Assembly (NCBI GenBank): GCA_002337055.1
Contig: DDFG01000005.1
Span: 954,222-1,018,221 of the forward strand
DNA length: 64,000 nucleotides
Origin: Betaproteobacteria bacterium UBA1934
Lineage (GTDB): Bacteria > Pseudomonadota > Gammaproteobacteria > Burkholderiales > Rhodocyclaceae
Direction: 5' to 3'
Part shown: in pieces, positions 27,801 to 35,761 of the stretch
How positions within the stretch are numbered: the stretch's first letter is position 1
How the letters are laid out: the number at the start of each line of letters is the position of its first letter
Program-made: the position numbers and the translations under genes
The notes under the pieces: model-generated
Database searches by the model: none
Seen by the model: the letters and a program-made list of their open reading frames with translations, nothing else
What the model was told of the DNA's origin: nothing

Positions 27801-27957
27801 CGAACAACAGGCCCCGATGGGTCGTGCAGTCATTGGTGGCATCATTACGTCGACCTTGCTGACGCTAGTGGTGGTGCCGGTGCTCTACACCTACGTCGAC
27901 GCTTGGGGCGAGCGGGTGAAGCGCTGGTTTGTCGGGGAGCCACGCAAAGAAGATTGA
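24868..27957 (+). CDS. RND efflux transporter, inner-membrane pump (HAE1/MdtB-like)
   Basis: 1029 residues. A proton-driven exporter of the hydrophobe/amphiphile RND group. The N-terminal [19 protein letters not shown] forms TM1, followed by the porter domain, then TM2-6 with the proton-relay segment [16 protein letters not shown] (adjacent Asp pair in TM4), a second large periplasmic domain and TM7-12 ([32 protein letters not shown]). Length and motifs are standard for HAE1. It forms a two-gene operon with the adaptor; the upstream palindrome may control both. The substrate cannot be predicted. Confidence 0.95.
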   Translation: MWMTRTSINQPVFATMVMVALVVLGLFSYQRLRVEQMPDVNFPFVFVQVQYPGASPEAIENDLTKPIEEIVNTVNGVKTIRSNSFEGRSETYVEFHLSADMPRAVQDLRDKMAQIRPTFPKDAKDPLVLRADSENNQPIVSLALTSSKRPLRELSTLSDQVVVKRLQNVMGVGRVTTTGTVSRQIEIRLDPARMQAQNVGVDEVQRAIQAANQDVPAGLLNNSQVEQFVRIEGRIKQPDGFGRIIVARRAKGPVYLSDVAQVVDGEQEKQSLARINGEPAVSFGVQKIQDANIVEVGKGVRAAVAELQKTLPADVKLEIVWAEVDFIENALAGVKQTILEGGLLTILIVFLFLHSWRSTVITGLTLPIAVMSSFIAVYAFGFTLNFLTLMALSLCIGLLIDDAIVVRENIVRHLAMGKSHLQAARDGTEEIGLAVMATTFAIVAVFVPVAFMQGIIGRFFYQFGITVAVAVMVSLFVSFTLDPMLSSVWRDPAEGRFRRVPWLGRLMEGVEHQVERLHRVYDRLLGWALANRKKTLGLALAIFIGSFFLVPMVGTEFVPEVDQGRTSFRLNTPVGSSLDYTDAKTRQVEAIIREFKEVELITTNVGTDEGRNYSRVDVRLVDRKKTPRQSQKEFEKAVRDRIKAVPGIEVAVGYNRPIWINLLGPSPEELTGITDEVTKKLGAIPGIVDLEHSLKAQSPAIVVQVNEALASDLGLTVQQIGAAVRPFVAGNVIGRWLAPDGQNYDINVQLPKAGRQSVDDLNRLYIASSQATADGSPRMVPLHQVARFVPSSSPQIIKRQDLQRRIGIYANVEGRPAGDVGKDVSAALKTIELPTGYRFEMAGDQQNMAESFNAALAALGLAIIFIYLILASQFGSFLQPLAIMASLPFSLAGVFIALLVTRTTLNLFSIIGFIMLMGLVTKNAILLVDFTNHGRREGKPRHQAILDAGQVRLRPILMTTLAMIFGMLPMAAGLGDGGEQQAPMGRAVIGGIITSTLLTLVVVPVLYTYVDAWGERVKRWFVGEPRKED

Positions 27958-28026
27958 CGGCCGGAGCTTCTAAAGCAGTCGTGCCCCGGTTGCACCATAC
28001 CCGTGAGGACAGAAATTCGCTGGGTA

Positions 28027-28045
28027 TTGGCGGGAGCACCGCCAA
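28027..28045. terminator. Hairpin TTGGCGG-GAGCA-CCGCCAA between convergent genes
   Basis: A perfect 7-bp stem with a 5-nt loop lies between the RND pump stop (27957) and the end of the facing GNAT gene (28076). No T-run follows, so termination is only suggested by position. No gene was seen in 27958-28075. Confidence 0.4.
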
Positions 28046-28075
28046 GCAGAATCGGTGTCGATATTGATCAAGGGG

Positions 28076-28624
28076 CTAGACAGGCGAGGCTTCGCGGTCA
28101 ATATGGGAATACGCAAGATAGTCGCTTGGCACCCCTCTGACCGCCCGGTAACAACGTAACAAGCCTTCCTGCAAAAAACCACAGCGTTCCAACACGGCCT
28201 GAGAACGTCGGTTTGAAGGCAGCACAACCGCCTGAACTCTGACAATGCATGCTTGCTGATGTGCCCAAGCCACCATCCGAGCGCATAGATACGATGCGAT
28301 TTCTTTGCCCCACATATCCGGGGCCAGTTCGTAGCCGAGTTCGGCCGAGCGATTGACAGCGGAGACTGAATGAAACCCGATAGTGCCGACAAGATGGTCG
28401 TTCGACTTCTTGACTATGGCGAAACGCAACGAGCCGTCGCTTGAAAGCGATGACTCGCTCCAAACGTGGGGCGTCAATTCATCGGCGGAGGCGATGTTCC
28501 AGCTGGTGTGTTCGTAAACCACCGGCAGCGTCAGGTACGCAGCCCAAGCTCCGAGGTCGCGTGATTCGATCGGTCTCAGTTCGACAATCGGATGGTCGGC
28601 GTGCGGAAGCGTGGAGAAGTGCAT
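28076..28624 (-). CDS. GNAT family N-acetyltransferase (RimJ/RimL type)
   Basis: 182 residues from the ATG at 28624 (MHFSTLPHADHP); a TTG five codons earlier is also possible, and neither has a good Shine-Dalgarno site. The fold marks are VELRPIESRDLGAWAAYL, LVGTIGFHSVSAVNRSAEL, the CoA-loop region LGYELAPDMWGKEIASYL, and VLPSNRRSQAVLERCGFLQEG. It resembles enzymes that acetylate protein N-termini or small amines; the substrate is unknown. Codon choice here seems less GC-biased than in the RND genes. It stands next to a methyltransferase on the same strand. Confidence 0.88.
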   Translation of the reverse strand: MHFSTLPHADHPIVELRPIESRDLGAWAAYLTLPVVYEHTSWNIASADELTPHVWSESSLSSDGSLRFAIVKKSNDHLVGTIGFHSVSAVNRSAELGYELAPDMWGKEIASYLCARMVAWAHQQACIVRVQAVVLPSNRRSQAVLERCGFLQEGLLRCYRAVRGVPSDYLAYSHIDREASPV

Positions 28625-28682
28625 GTGGCTGTTTCGCAAATCAATATTTTTGCGCTGTGTCTTTTGCGAGCAATCAATACAC

Positions 28683-29321
28683 TCATTTGCTTGCCGGCTT
28701 TTCCGCTACGACCAAAAACAGCGTGAACACCCTTTCGCCGACGGACGTCTTCCGATTCATCTGGCTGGCCGTGCAGTCTTCGATTGAGGTGAACCCGGCT
28801 TCCATGAGCCATTGCCGCATCTGCTCCCGGGCGAAACCGAAATGACAGACACCGGTGTTGTCGCTGTGGAACAGCCCCTCGTCCGGATCGAGGTCGGCCA
28901 GTGCGATCCGGCCGCCGGGGGCCAATACCGCGTGCAACTGGTGTAACAACGCTGGAACATCGGCAATGTGATGCAGCGTCATGCTGCTGACGACCAGATC
29001 ATAAGGACCGGCCGGCAAACCTGTAGCGTCGCCGATCAGATGAGTCGTGGCGTTATCGATGTCGTGCTGGCGAACTTTGGCATTGAATTCCGACAGCATG
29101 CCCGTGGAAGTGTCGGCACCGGTTAGGCTCCCGATGCGGTCGGCCCATCCCAGCGACAGTAAGCCGGTGCCACAACCGAAATCGAGCACGCGCATCGTCG
29201 GTGTCAGCTCGACGCGGGCGGTAATTGCAGTGCCGATGTCGGCGGCCATCTTCATGCGGCCTGGATTGGCGTCCCAGGTCAGGGCGGCGCGGTTGAAGTC
29301 GCGTTTCGGGGTGTCGGCCAT
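28683..29321 (-). CDS. SAM-dependent class I methyltransferase
   Basis: 212 residues from the ATG at 29321 with GGAG 6 nt upstream. Motif I is MRVLDFGCGTGLLSL (about residues 41-55), followed by LTGADTSTGML (acidic motif II), ATHLIGDATGL in motif III position, YDLVVSSMTLHHIADV (motif IV) and LAPGGRIALADLDPD (motif V). These bind S-adenosylmethionine. The acceptor is unknown. It lies between the GNAT gene and cusA, all on the minus strand, with no sign that it belongs to metal resistance. Confidence 0.93.
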   Translation of the reverse strand: MADTPKRDFNRAALTWDANPGRMKMAADIGTAITARVELTPTMRVLDFGCGTGLLSLGWADRIGSLTGADTSTGMLSEFNAKVRQHDIDNATTHLIGDATGLPAGPYDLVVSSMTLHHIADVPALLHQLHAVLAPGGRIALADLDPDEGLFHSDNTGVCHFGFAREQMRQWLMEAGFTSIEDCTASQMNRKTSVGERVFTLFLVVAEKPASK

Positions 29322-29351
29322 GGCGGGCTCCGTGGGCAAAAAAACATTCTA

Positions 29352-32300
29352 TCAGGCGGAGCGCCCGGGCAGCCCGCGACCCTTCACCAGAGCGTAGATC
29401 GCCGGAATCACCAGCAGGGTCAGTACAGTTGAGGAAATCATCCCGCCGATCATCGGCGCGGCGATGCGGCTCATCACTTCCGAACCGGTGCCGTTGCTCC
29501 ACATGATCGGCAGCAGGCCGGCCATGATGGCGACGACGGTCATCATCTTGGGGCGCACGCGTTCGACGGCGCCTTCGATCACCGCGGCGTAGAGTTCGGC
29601 TACACCCGTGGGGCGGCCTTCGGCATGGCACCGCGCCTGCATTTCAGCCCACGCATGATCGAGGTAGATGAGCATGACGACGCCGGTTTCCGCCGCGACG
29701 CCGGCCAGCGCGATGAAGCCGACGGCGACAGCCACACTCAGGTTATAACCGAGCGTCCACATCAGCCAGACGCCGCCGACCAACGCGAAAGGCACCGAGA
29801 GCATGACGATCAGGGTTTCGGTGAGGCGCCGGAAATTGAGGTAGAGGAGCAGGAAAATGGTGAGCAGTGTCACCGGTACGACGATTTTCATCTTTTCGAT
29901 GGCGCGTTCCATGTACTCGAACTGGCCGCTCCAGGTGACGTAGTAGCCGGGCGGGAATTTAACCTTCTCGGCTACGGCCTTCTTGGCGTCGGCCACGTAG
30001 CTGCCGATGTCGCGGTCGCGCAGGTCGACGAAGATGTAGGCGGCGAGCTGGGCGTTTTCGGTGCGGATGCCCGGCACGCCTTTTTCGACCTTCACTTTTG
30101 CCAGTTGTCCCAGCGGCAGCATCGCGGCAGCGGCGCCCATCGCTGCCGGCAGCGGCACCAGCACGTTCCTGGCAATGGCTTCCGGGTAGCCGCGCAGTTC
30201 GCGCGGGTAGCGTACGGTGACGGCAAAGCGCTCGCGGCCTTCGACGCTGGTGGTCACCATCTCGCCGCCCAGCGCCGAGGCGATCACGTCCTGCACGTCG
30301 CCGACGGTGAGGCCGTAGCGCCCGAGTGCCTCGCGGTTGGGTTCGATATTGAGGTAATAGCCGCCGGTCAGGCGTTCGGCGTAGGCGCTGCTGGTGCCGG
30401 GCACGGCCTTGACAGCCGCCTCGATCTCGCGCGCCAGCCGTTCCATTTCGCCCAGATCCTTGCCGAAGACCTTGATGCCCACCGGCGTGCGGATGCCGGT
30501 CGAGAGCATGTCGATGCGCGCCTTGATCGGCATGGTCCAGGCATTGGCGACGCCGGGGAATTGCAGCGCCTTGTCCATTTCGGCAATCAGCTTGTCGACG
30601 GTCATGCCGGCACGCCATTCCTTTTCCGGCTTCAAGTTGATCACCGTCTCGAACATCTCGGTGGGTGCCGGGTCGGTGGCGCTGTTGGCGCGCCCGGCCT
30701 TGCCCCAGACCGAGGCGACTTCGGGAAAGCTCTTGATGATCTTGTTCTGGGTCTGCAGCAGTTCGCCGGCCTTGGTGATCGAAAGCCCTGGCAGGGTGGT
30801 CGGCATGTAGAACAGCGTGCCTTCATTCAGTGTCGGCATGAATTCGCTGCCCAGCCGGGCGGCGGGAGCGAGAGTGAGTGCCAACACCGCGAGGGCGGCG
30901 ACCAGCGTCGTTTTCTTCCAGTGCAGGACGAGGTCGATCAGCGGCCGGTAGGCGCGGATCAGCCAGCGATTCACCGGGTTTTCGGCTTCCGGCAGGATGC
31001 GGCCACGGATGAAGAAGAGCATCAGCACCGGCACCAGCGTCACCGAGAGCAGCGCCGCGCCGGCCATGGCGAAGGTCTTGGTCCAGGCGAGCGGCGCGAA
31101 CAGACGGCCTTCCTGCGCTTCCAGCGTAAACACCGGCAGGAAGGAGACGGTGATGATCAGCAGCGAAAAGAACAGCGCCGGGCCGACCTCTCTGCAAGCC
31201 GCAAGCATGGCCTCGGCGCGTTCGCCGGGGCTGTGTCCGGCCGGCAGGCGTTCGAGATGCTTGTGGGCGTTCTCGATCATGACGATGGCGGCATCGATCA
31301 TGGCGCCGATGGCGATGGCAATGCCGCCCAGACTCATGAGGTTGGAATTCATGCCGAGCAGGCGCATGGCGCCGAAGGCGATGAGCACGCCGACTGGCAG
31401 CATCACGATGGCGACCAGCGCCGAGCGCACGTGCAGCAGGAAGACGACGCAGACCAGCGCCACGATCAGGCTTTCTTCGAGCAGCGTCGTCTTCAGATTG
31501 GCAATGGCGCGCAGGATCAGGTCGGAGCGGTCATAGACGGCCTCGGCCGAAACGCCTTCTGGCAGGCTGCTCGATGCTTCGGCAATGCGCGCCTTGACGT
31601 TGTCGATCACTTCCAGCGCGTTCTGGCCGTAGCGCGCCATGGCGATGCCGGAAACCACCTCGCCCTCGCCGTTCAGCTCGGCGACGCCGCGCCGTTCGTC
31701 CGGCGCCAGCTCGACGCGGGCAATGTCGGCAACACGCACCGGCGTGCCGTTGTCGGCCTTGAGCACCAGTCCTTCAATGTCCGCCCGGCCGCGCAGGTAA
31801 CCCTTGCCGCGCACCATGTATTCGGTTTCGGCCATTTCGATGACCCGCCCGCCGACGTCGCGGTTGGAGGCGCGGATCACTTCGGCGACGCGCATCAGCG
31901 AAATGCCGTAGGCGCGCAACTTCACGGGATCGACGGTGACCTGATAGGTCTGCACGAAACCGCCGATCGAGGCCACTTCGGCAACGCCGCCGGCTTTGGC
32001 GACGGGGAAGCGCAGCGTCCAGTCCTGCAGCGTGCGCAGTTCGGCCAGCGTTTTGTTCTTGGCCTGCAGGACGTACTGATAGACCCAGCCGACCCCCGTG
32101 GCGTCCGGCCCCAGTTGCGGTGCGACGCCCTTGGGCAGGCGCCCGGCGGCGGCATTCAGGTATTCCAGCACGCGCGAGCGCGCCCAGTAGATGTCGGTGC
32201 CGTCCTCGAAAATGACATAGACGAAGGAGACACCGAAGAAGGAAAAACCGCGCACGACCTTGGACTTGGGCACCGAGAGCAGCGCCGTGGTGAGCGGGTA

Positions 32301-32498
32301 GGTGACCTGATCCTCGACTACCTGCGGCGCCTGCCCGGCGAATTCGGTATAGACGATGACCTGCACGTCGGAGAGGTCGGGCAGGGCGTCGATGGGCGTC
32401 TTGAACACGGCGACGAGGCCGCCGAGGGTGATGAACAGCGTCGCCAGCAGCACCAGAAAGCGGTTCTTGCCCGACCAGTCGATCAGCTTGGTGAGCAT
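29352..32498 (-). CDS. cusA: CusA-type heavy-metal RND efflux pump (Cu(I)/Ag(I))
   Basis: 1048 residues, heavy-metal efflux RND pump that moves monovalent copper or silver from periplasm and cytoplasm out through CusBC. The three methionines of the metal site can be aligned: Met565 (LFYMPTTLPG), Met615 (APTEMFETVI) and Met664 (RIDMLSTGIR), matching M573/M623/M672 of E. coli CusA. TM4 carries GAMIDAAIVMIENAHKHLE. Twelve hydrophobic segments and two periplasmic domains are present. The start is 3 nt after the cusB stop. It is the last gene of cusF-cusC-cusB-cusA. Confidence 0.96.
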   Translation of the reverse strand: MLTKLIDWSGKNRFLVLLATLFITLGGLVAVFKTPIDALPDLSDVQVIVYTEFAGQAPQVVEDQVTYPLTTALLSVPKSKVVRGFSFFGVSFVYVIFEDGTDIYWARSRVLEYLNAAAGRLPKGVAPQLGPDATGVGWVYQYVLQAKNKTLAELRTLQDWTLRFPVAKAGGVAEVASIGGFVQTYQVTVDPVKLRAYGISLMRVAEVIRASNRDVGGRVIEMAETEYMVRGKGYLRGRADIEGLVLKADNGTPVRVADIARVELAPDERRGVAELNGEGEVVSGIAMARYGQNALEVIDNVKARIAEASSSLPEGVSAEAVYDRSDLILRAIANLKTTLLEESLIVALVCVVFLLHVRSALVAIVMLPVGVLIAFGAMRLLGMNSNLMSLGGIAIAIGAMIDAAIVMIENAHKHLERLPAGHSPGERAEAMLAACREVGPALFFSLLIITVSFLPVFTLEAQEGRLFAPLAWTKTFAMAGAALLSVTLVPVLMLFFIRGRILPEAENPVNRWLIRAYRPLIDLVLHWKKTTLVAALAVLALTLAPAARLGSEFMPTLNEGTLFYMPTTLPGLSITKAGELLQTQNKIIKSFPEVASVWGKAGRANSATDPAPTEMFETVINLKPEKEWRAGMTVDKLIAEMDKALQFPGVANAWTMPIKARIDMLSTGIRTPVGIKVFGKDLGEMERLAREIEAAVKAVPGTSSAYAERLTGGYYLNIEPNREALGRYGLTVGDVQDVIASALGGEMVTTSVEGRERFAVTVRYPRELRGYPEAIARNVLVPLPAAMGAAAAMLPLGQLAKVKVEKGVPGIRTENAQLAAYIFVDLRDRDIGSYVADAKKAVAEKVKFPPGYYVTWSGQFEYMERAIEKMKIVVPVTLLTIFLLLYLNFRRLTETLIVMLSVPFALVGGVWLMWTLGYNLSVAVAVGFIALAGVAAETGVVMLIYLDHAWAEMQARCHAEGRPTGVAELYAAVIEGAVERVRPKMMTVVAIMAGLLPIMWSNGTGSEVMSRIAAPMIGGMISSTVLTLLVIPAIYALVKGRGLPGRSA

Positions 32499-32501
32499 GG
32501 G

Positions 32502-34001
32502 TCATCGCCCCGCCGGCGTTTCAACGCGGGTGATCACCCACTCACCATGCCCGCGCTCGACGAATTCGAAGTGGATCGCAGCGCCGGCTTTCAGCTGTGC
32601 CAGCAGCGCCGGGTTGGCCGGAACGAAATCCATGGTCATCGCTGGCCATTTGAGGCTGGCGACCGGGCCGTGCGTGATGCTGACCGTGCCGGCCTTGGCG
32701 TCCACGCTCTCGACCTTGCCTTCTGCGCTGTGCCCGACCTGTGCCGGCGCCGGGTTGAAGCCGCCGAGCGCGGCTTTCAGGTTGCTTTCCGCATCGATGA
32801 GGAAATTGGCGGCAACGACGACCTTGTCGCCGGCGACCACGCCTTTGCGGATCTCGATCCAGTCGGTGCTGCGCGTGCCGGTCTCGACCTCGCGCGGCTC
32901 GAAGCGGCCTTCGCCGAGGTCGATGAAGACGATGCGACGTACGCCGCTGTCGATCACGGCGCCGGGGGGTACAGCCAGCGCCTGCCCGGCCTTGCCGCCG
33001 AGTTCGACCTGCGCGTACAGCCCCGGCTTCAACAGCCCGCCGGGGTTAGGCAGTTCGATGCGCACGGTCTGGGTGCGGGTGTCCGCCTTCAGCGTCGGGT
33101 AGAGATAGGCGACCTTGCCGGTGAAGGTTTTGTCCGGCCAGGCATTGACGCGCACGCTGACCGGCGCGCCGGGCCGGATTTGCGCCAGATCCTGCTCGAA
33201 CACATCGGCCAGCACCCATACCGAGGAGAGGTCGGCAATCTGGTACAGCGCCTCGCCGGGCATGAAACGCATGCCTTGTACGGCTTTCTTTTCGCTGACG
33301 ATGCCCGAGACCGGGGCGCGCAGGGCGAGGGTGCGTCGCGCTTCGCCGGAGCGGGCGAGCGCCTTGAGTTGCTCGTCGCCGATATCCCAGTTTTTCAGGC
33401 GGGCGAGGCCGGCGTCGGCCAGTTGTTGCAGCGAGGCGGCGTCGCCGCCGGCTTCCCTGAGGGTGCGGGCGCCTTGCGCGGCGATGGCGTATTCGTGCTG
33501 GGCCGAGACCAGATCGGGGCTATATGCCTCGAACAGCACCTGTCCTTTGGCCACCGGTTGTCCGGTGGCGCTGACAGCGAGGCGTTCGACAAAGCCCTCG
33601 AACTTCGGGGCCACAGTGACGATGCGCGTCTCGTCGACTTCGATGCGGCCGGATGCGCGCACCGTCTGTCCGAAATCGCGCAGTGCCGCCGCTTCGCTGC
33701 GCACACCAAGTTTCTGGATTTTTTCCGGGCTGAACTTCAACTGGCTGGGGTTGGCCGGTTCGTCCTCGCCTTCATAGACGGCGATGTAGTCCATGCCCAT
33801 CGAGTCCTTTTTCGGCACTGGCGAAGTGTCGGGCAGGCCCATCGGGTTGCGGTAGTAGAGGAGTTTGCGTTCTTTTTTGGCCGGTTCGCCGGCCGGTGCT
33901 GCCGTGCTGGCAGCGGGGGTGTGCTGGCGGCTGCCCGCCCAGTAGCCGGCGCCGGTGGCTAGCAGCGCGGCGATCAGGATGGCAACAAGGGTGCGGGTCA
34001 T
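32502..34001 (-). CDS. cusB: CusB-type periplasmic adaptor with N-terminal metal-binding and C-terminal CusF-like domains
   Basis: 499 residues. An N-terminal anchor (LVAILIAALLATGAGYWAG) is followed by a heavy-metal-binding domain (about 48-76; YYRNPMGLPDTSPVPKKDS, MGMDYI). The membrane-fusion core (lipoyl, hairpin, barrel) occupies about 95-415. The last 75 residues form a second metal-binding domain like CusF, with ITHGPVASLKWPAMTMDF keeping the His, Trp and both Met ligands. It would join CusA to CusC and hand over Cu(I)/Ag(I). The ATG overlaps the cusC stop (ATGA). Confidence 0.95.
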   Translation of the reverse strand: MTRTLVAILIAALLATGAGYWAGSRQHTPAASTAAPAGEPAKKERKLLYYRNPMGLPDTSPVPKKDSMGMDYIAVYEGEDEPANPSQLKFSPEKIQKLGVRSEAAALRDFGQTVRASGRIEVDETRIVTVAPKFEGFVERLAVSATGQPVAKGQVLFEAYSPDLVSAQHEYAIAAQGARTLREAGGDAASLQQLADAGLARLKNWDIGDEQLKALARSGEARRTLALRAPVSGIVSEKKAVQGMRFMPGEALYQIADLSSVWVLADVFEQDLAQIRPGAPVSVRVNAWPDKTFTGKVAYLYPTLKADTRTQTVRIELPNPGGLLKPGLYAQVELGGKAGQALAVPPGAVIDSGVRRIVFIDLGEGRFEPREVETGTRSTDWIEIRKGVVAGDKVVVAANFLIDAESNLKAALGGFNPAPAQVGHSAEGKVESVDAKAGTVSITHGPVASLKWPAMTMDFVPANPALLAQLKAGAAIHFEFVERGHGEWVITRVETPAGR

Positions 34002-35254
34002 AGATCGTCTCCGAGCAGGCGTTCGATTTCGGCCAGCCTGAGCTGGGCTTCGAACTCCGCCTTCAATTGGGACTGCCGGGCCTGACGGATCTGGCGTTCG
34101 GCTTCGAGCAGGGTGGCGAAGTCGGCGCGCCCGTTTTCATAGGCGGCGAGCACGGCGCGCAGGTTGATGTCGGCTTGTGGCAGCAGGCTCTGCTGGTTGA
34201 GCTGTTGGGTCTGGCGCGAGGCTTCGAGGCCGGCCAGCTGTTCGGCCAGGTCGGCCAGCAACTGGTTGGCGTTGGCCTGGCGGCGCGATTCGGCGGCACT
34301 GACCATGGCTTCGGCCTCGCGCTCCTGTGCCCGGCGGCTGCCTTGCTGCAGCGGGATATTGACCTCGACCATCAGTTCCCATTCGCGCACGGCGTTGCGG
34401 TATTGAATGGGCGAGACGCCAAAAGTGAAATCCGGGTAGCGGTTCTTGGCGACTAGCTCGCGGTTCTTTTCCGCTGCCCGCAAGCGGGCGCTGTCGGCAA
34501 ACAATTGCGGATTGCCGGCACGCAGGCGCTCTTCCAGCGCGGTGAATTCGAGTTTGGCGGGCGCCGGCAGCGGGCGCAGCATTTGCGGCGGAGCGAGTTC
34601 GCCATTGGCCGGGCGGTTCAGCCACAGATTTAGGCGGGTCTGCAGGGCGCGGCGTTCGGCTTCCAGCGCCAGCAGTTCGCTTTTCAGGCCGGTCTGTTCG
34701 ACATGCGCGCGCAGCACGTCGGGCTGGCTGGCGCGGCCGACGGCGTAGCGTTCGACGCCGATTTTTTCCAGGCGAACCAGCAGATCGAGCACTTCGCGGG
34801 TGAGGGCTTCGTTGCGCGTCAGGTAATACAGGCGGGCATGCGCCGCCTTGATGCGGGTTGCCAGCTCGCTCCAGGTGGCGCGCGCCTTGCCTTCGCCGCC
34901 CTGCGCTTCGAGTTCGGCGATTTCGCGCTTCAAATCGCGCTTGCCGAACCACGGGACATCCTGCATGACGAGGTAGCGTGTGCTGCCGACACGGGATGGG
35001 GCCAGTGTGGCGTCCTGCGTGCCCATGCGGGTGAGGTCGCGCAGTTCGGTACGGAATTTCGGGTCGGGCAGGGCGCCGGCCGATTCGCCGCGCTCGCCGG
35101 CCGCGCCGGCTTCAAAGCGCATGGCCGCCAGTTCCGGATTGTGTTCGCGGGCGTAGGCGAGCAGGCCGTCGACCGTCGCGCCCAGTGGCACAGTCGGGCC
35201 GGCGTGGGCCAGGCCGGCGAGCAGCAACAGGGCGAACAGCGGCGCGCGGCGCAT
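33998..35254 (-). CDS. cusC: CusC-type outer-membrane channel (TolC family)
   Basis: 418 residues with a signal peptide (MRRAPLFALLLLAGLAHAG). The rest is helical with two repeats typical of outer-membrane efflux proteins (ARLYYLTRNEALTREVLDLL; NANQLLADLAEQLAGLEASR), rich in Ala, Leu, Glu and Arg. It forms the trimeric exit duct for the CusBA pump. It begins 4 nt after cusF and overlaps cusB by ATGA, so the four genes form one transcript. Confidence 0.92.
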   Translation of the reverse strand: MRRAPLFALLLLAGLAHAGPTVPLGATVDGLLAYAREHNPELAAMRFEAGAAGERGESAGALPDPKFRTELRDLTRMGTQDATLAPSRVGSTRYLVMQDVPWFGKRDLKREIAELEAQGGEGKARATWSELATRIKAAHARLYYLTRNEALTREVLDLLVRLEKIGVERYAVGRASQPDVLRAHVEQTGLKSELLALEAERRALQTRLNLWLNRPANGELAPPQMLRPLPAPAKLEFTALEERLRAGNPQLFADSARLRAAEKNRELVAKNRYPDFTFGVSPIQYRNAVREWELMVEVNIPLQQGSRRAQEREAEAMVSAAESRRQANANQLLADLAEQLAGLEASRQTQQLNQQSLLPQADINLRAVLAAYENGRADFATLLEAERQIRQARQSQLKAEFEAQLRLAEIERLLGDDL

Positions 35255-35258
35255 GGCT

Positions 35259-35573
35259 TTACCTGGCCGCTTCCAGCTTGGTCACGGTGAGCACGCCCTT
35301 GCGGCTCTCGACCGCAAAACGCACCTTGTCGCCGGCTTTGACGGCGTCGAGCATTTTCGGCTCGGCGACGGTAAAGCTCATGGTCATCGGCGGCATGCCA
35401 ATATTTTCGATAGTGCCGTGGGCGATGGTCAGCTTGCCGGCGGGCTTGTCGACCTTTTTGATGGTGCCGTCGGTGAGCGAGGTCGCCGCGGCGGCATGCG
35501 AATGGTTGTGCTGGGCGTGGGCGAGGGGGGCGAGCGAAAGCAGCGCAGCGAAGCAAAGGGCGGTCAGTTTCAT
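35259..35573 (-). CDS. cusF: CusF-like periplasmic copper-binding protein, Trp ligand replaced
   Basis: 104 residues: signal peptide MKLTALCFAALLSLAPLAHA, a His-rich start (QHNHSHAAAA), then the OB-fold CusF domain (GTIKKVDKPAGKLTIAHG; MPPMTMSFTV; VKAGDKVRFAVESRKG). In E. coli CusF the metal is held by a His, two Met and a Trp capping residue in a WPxMTM motif. Here the His and the MTM pair are kept but the Trp position reads Met (GMPPMTM). It is the first gene of the cus operon, facing the inverted repeat at 35644. No clear Shine-Dalgarno site is seen. Confidence 0.92.
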   Translation of the reverse strand: MKLTALCFAALLSLAPLAHAQHNHSHAAAATSLTDGTIKKVDKPAGKLTIAHGTIENIGMPPMTMSFTVAEPKMLDAVKAGDKVRFAVESRKGVLTVTKLEAAR

Positions 35574-35643
35574 GGCGGATCGGCAGGATTGGATAGACGA
35601 CATCAGTGTGCCGGGGCACAGTTCACGCCTCGCTGACCTGGAG

Positions 35644-35659
35644 ATTACATTTTGGTAAT
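35644..35659. promoter_or_regulatory. CopR/CusR-like operator candidate ATTAC-N6-GTAAT
   Basis: A perfect ATTAC...GTAAT inverted repeat with a 6-nt spacer lies in the 188-bp gap between cusF (70 bp away) and the divergent peptidase gene (102 bp away). AT-rich inverted repeats ending in GTAAT or TGTCAT are the usual sites for copper-responsive OmpR-type regulators, and cusR lies 3 kb away on the plus strand. Confidence 0.5.
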
Positions 35660-35761
35660 GTGAGAAATCGACACCGGGACGGCGCCTGCGGGTAAACTCC
35701 TTTTCCTTCGCCGTCCCATATTCACACTCGACCTCTTGCGGCCCCGGGCCGCTTCCAGACC

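Noticed and set aside
29625..33962. A 1445-codon open frame on the plus strand, antisense to cusA and cusB
   Set aside because: It is a by-product of high GC in the third codon position of the true genes. Its translation is rich in His, Gly, Arg, Asp and Gln with no domain, and cusA/cusB on the other strand are unmistakable.
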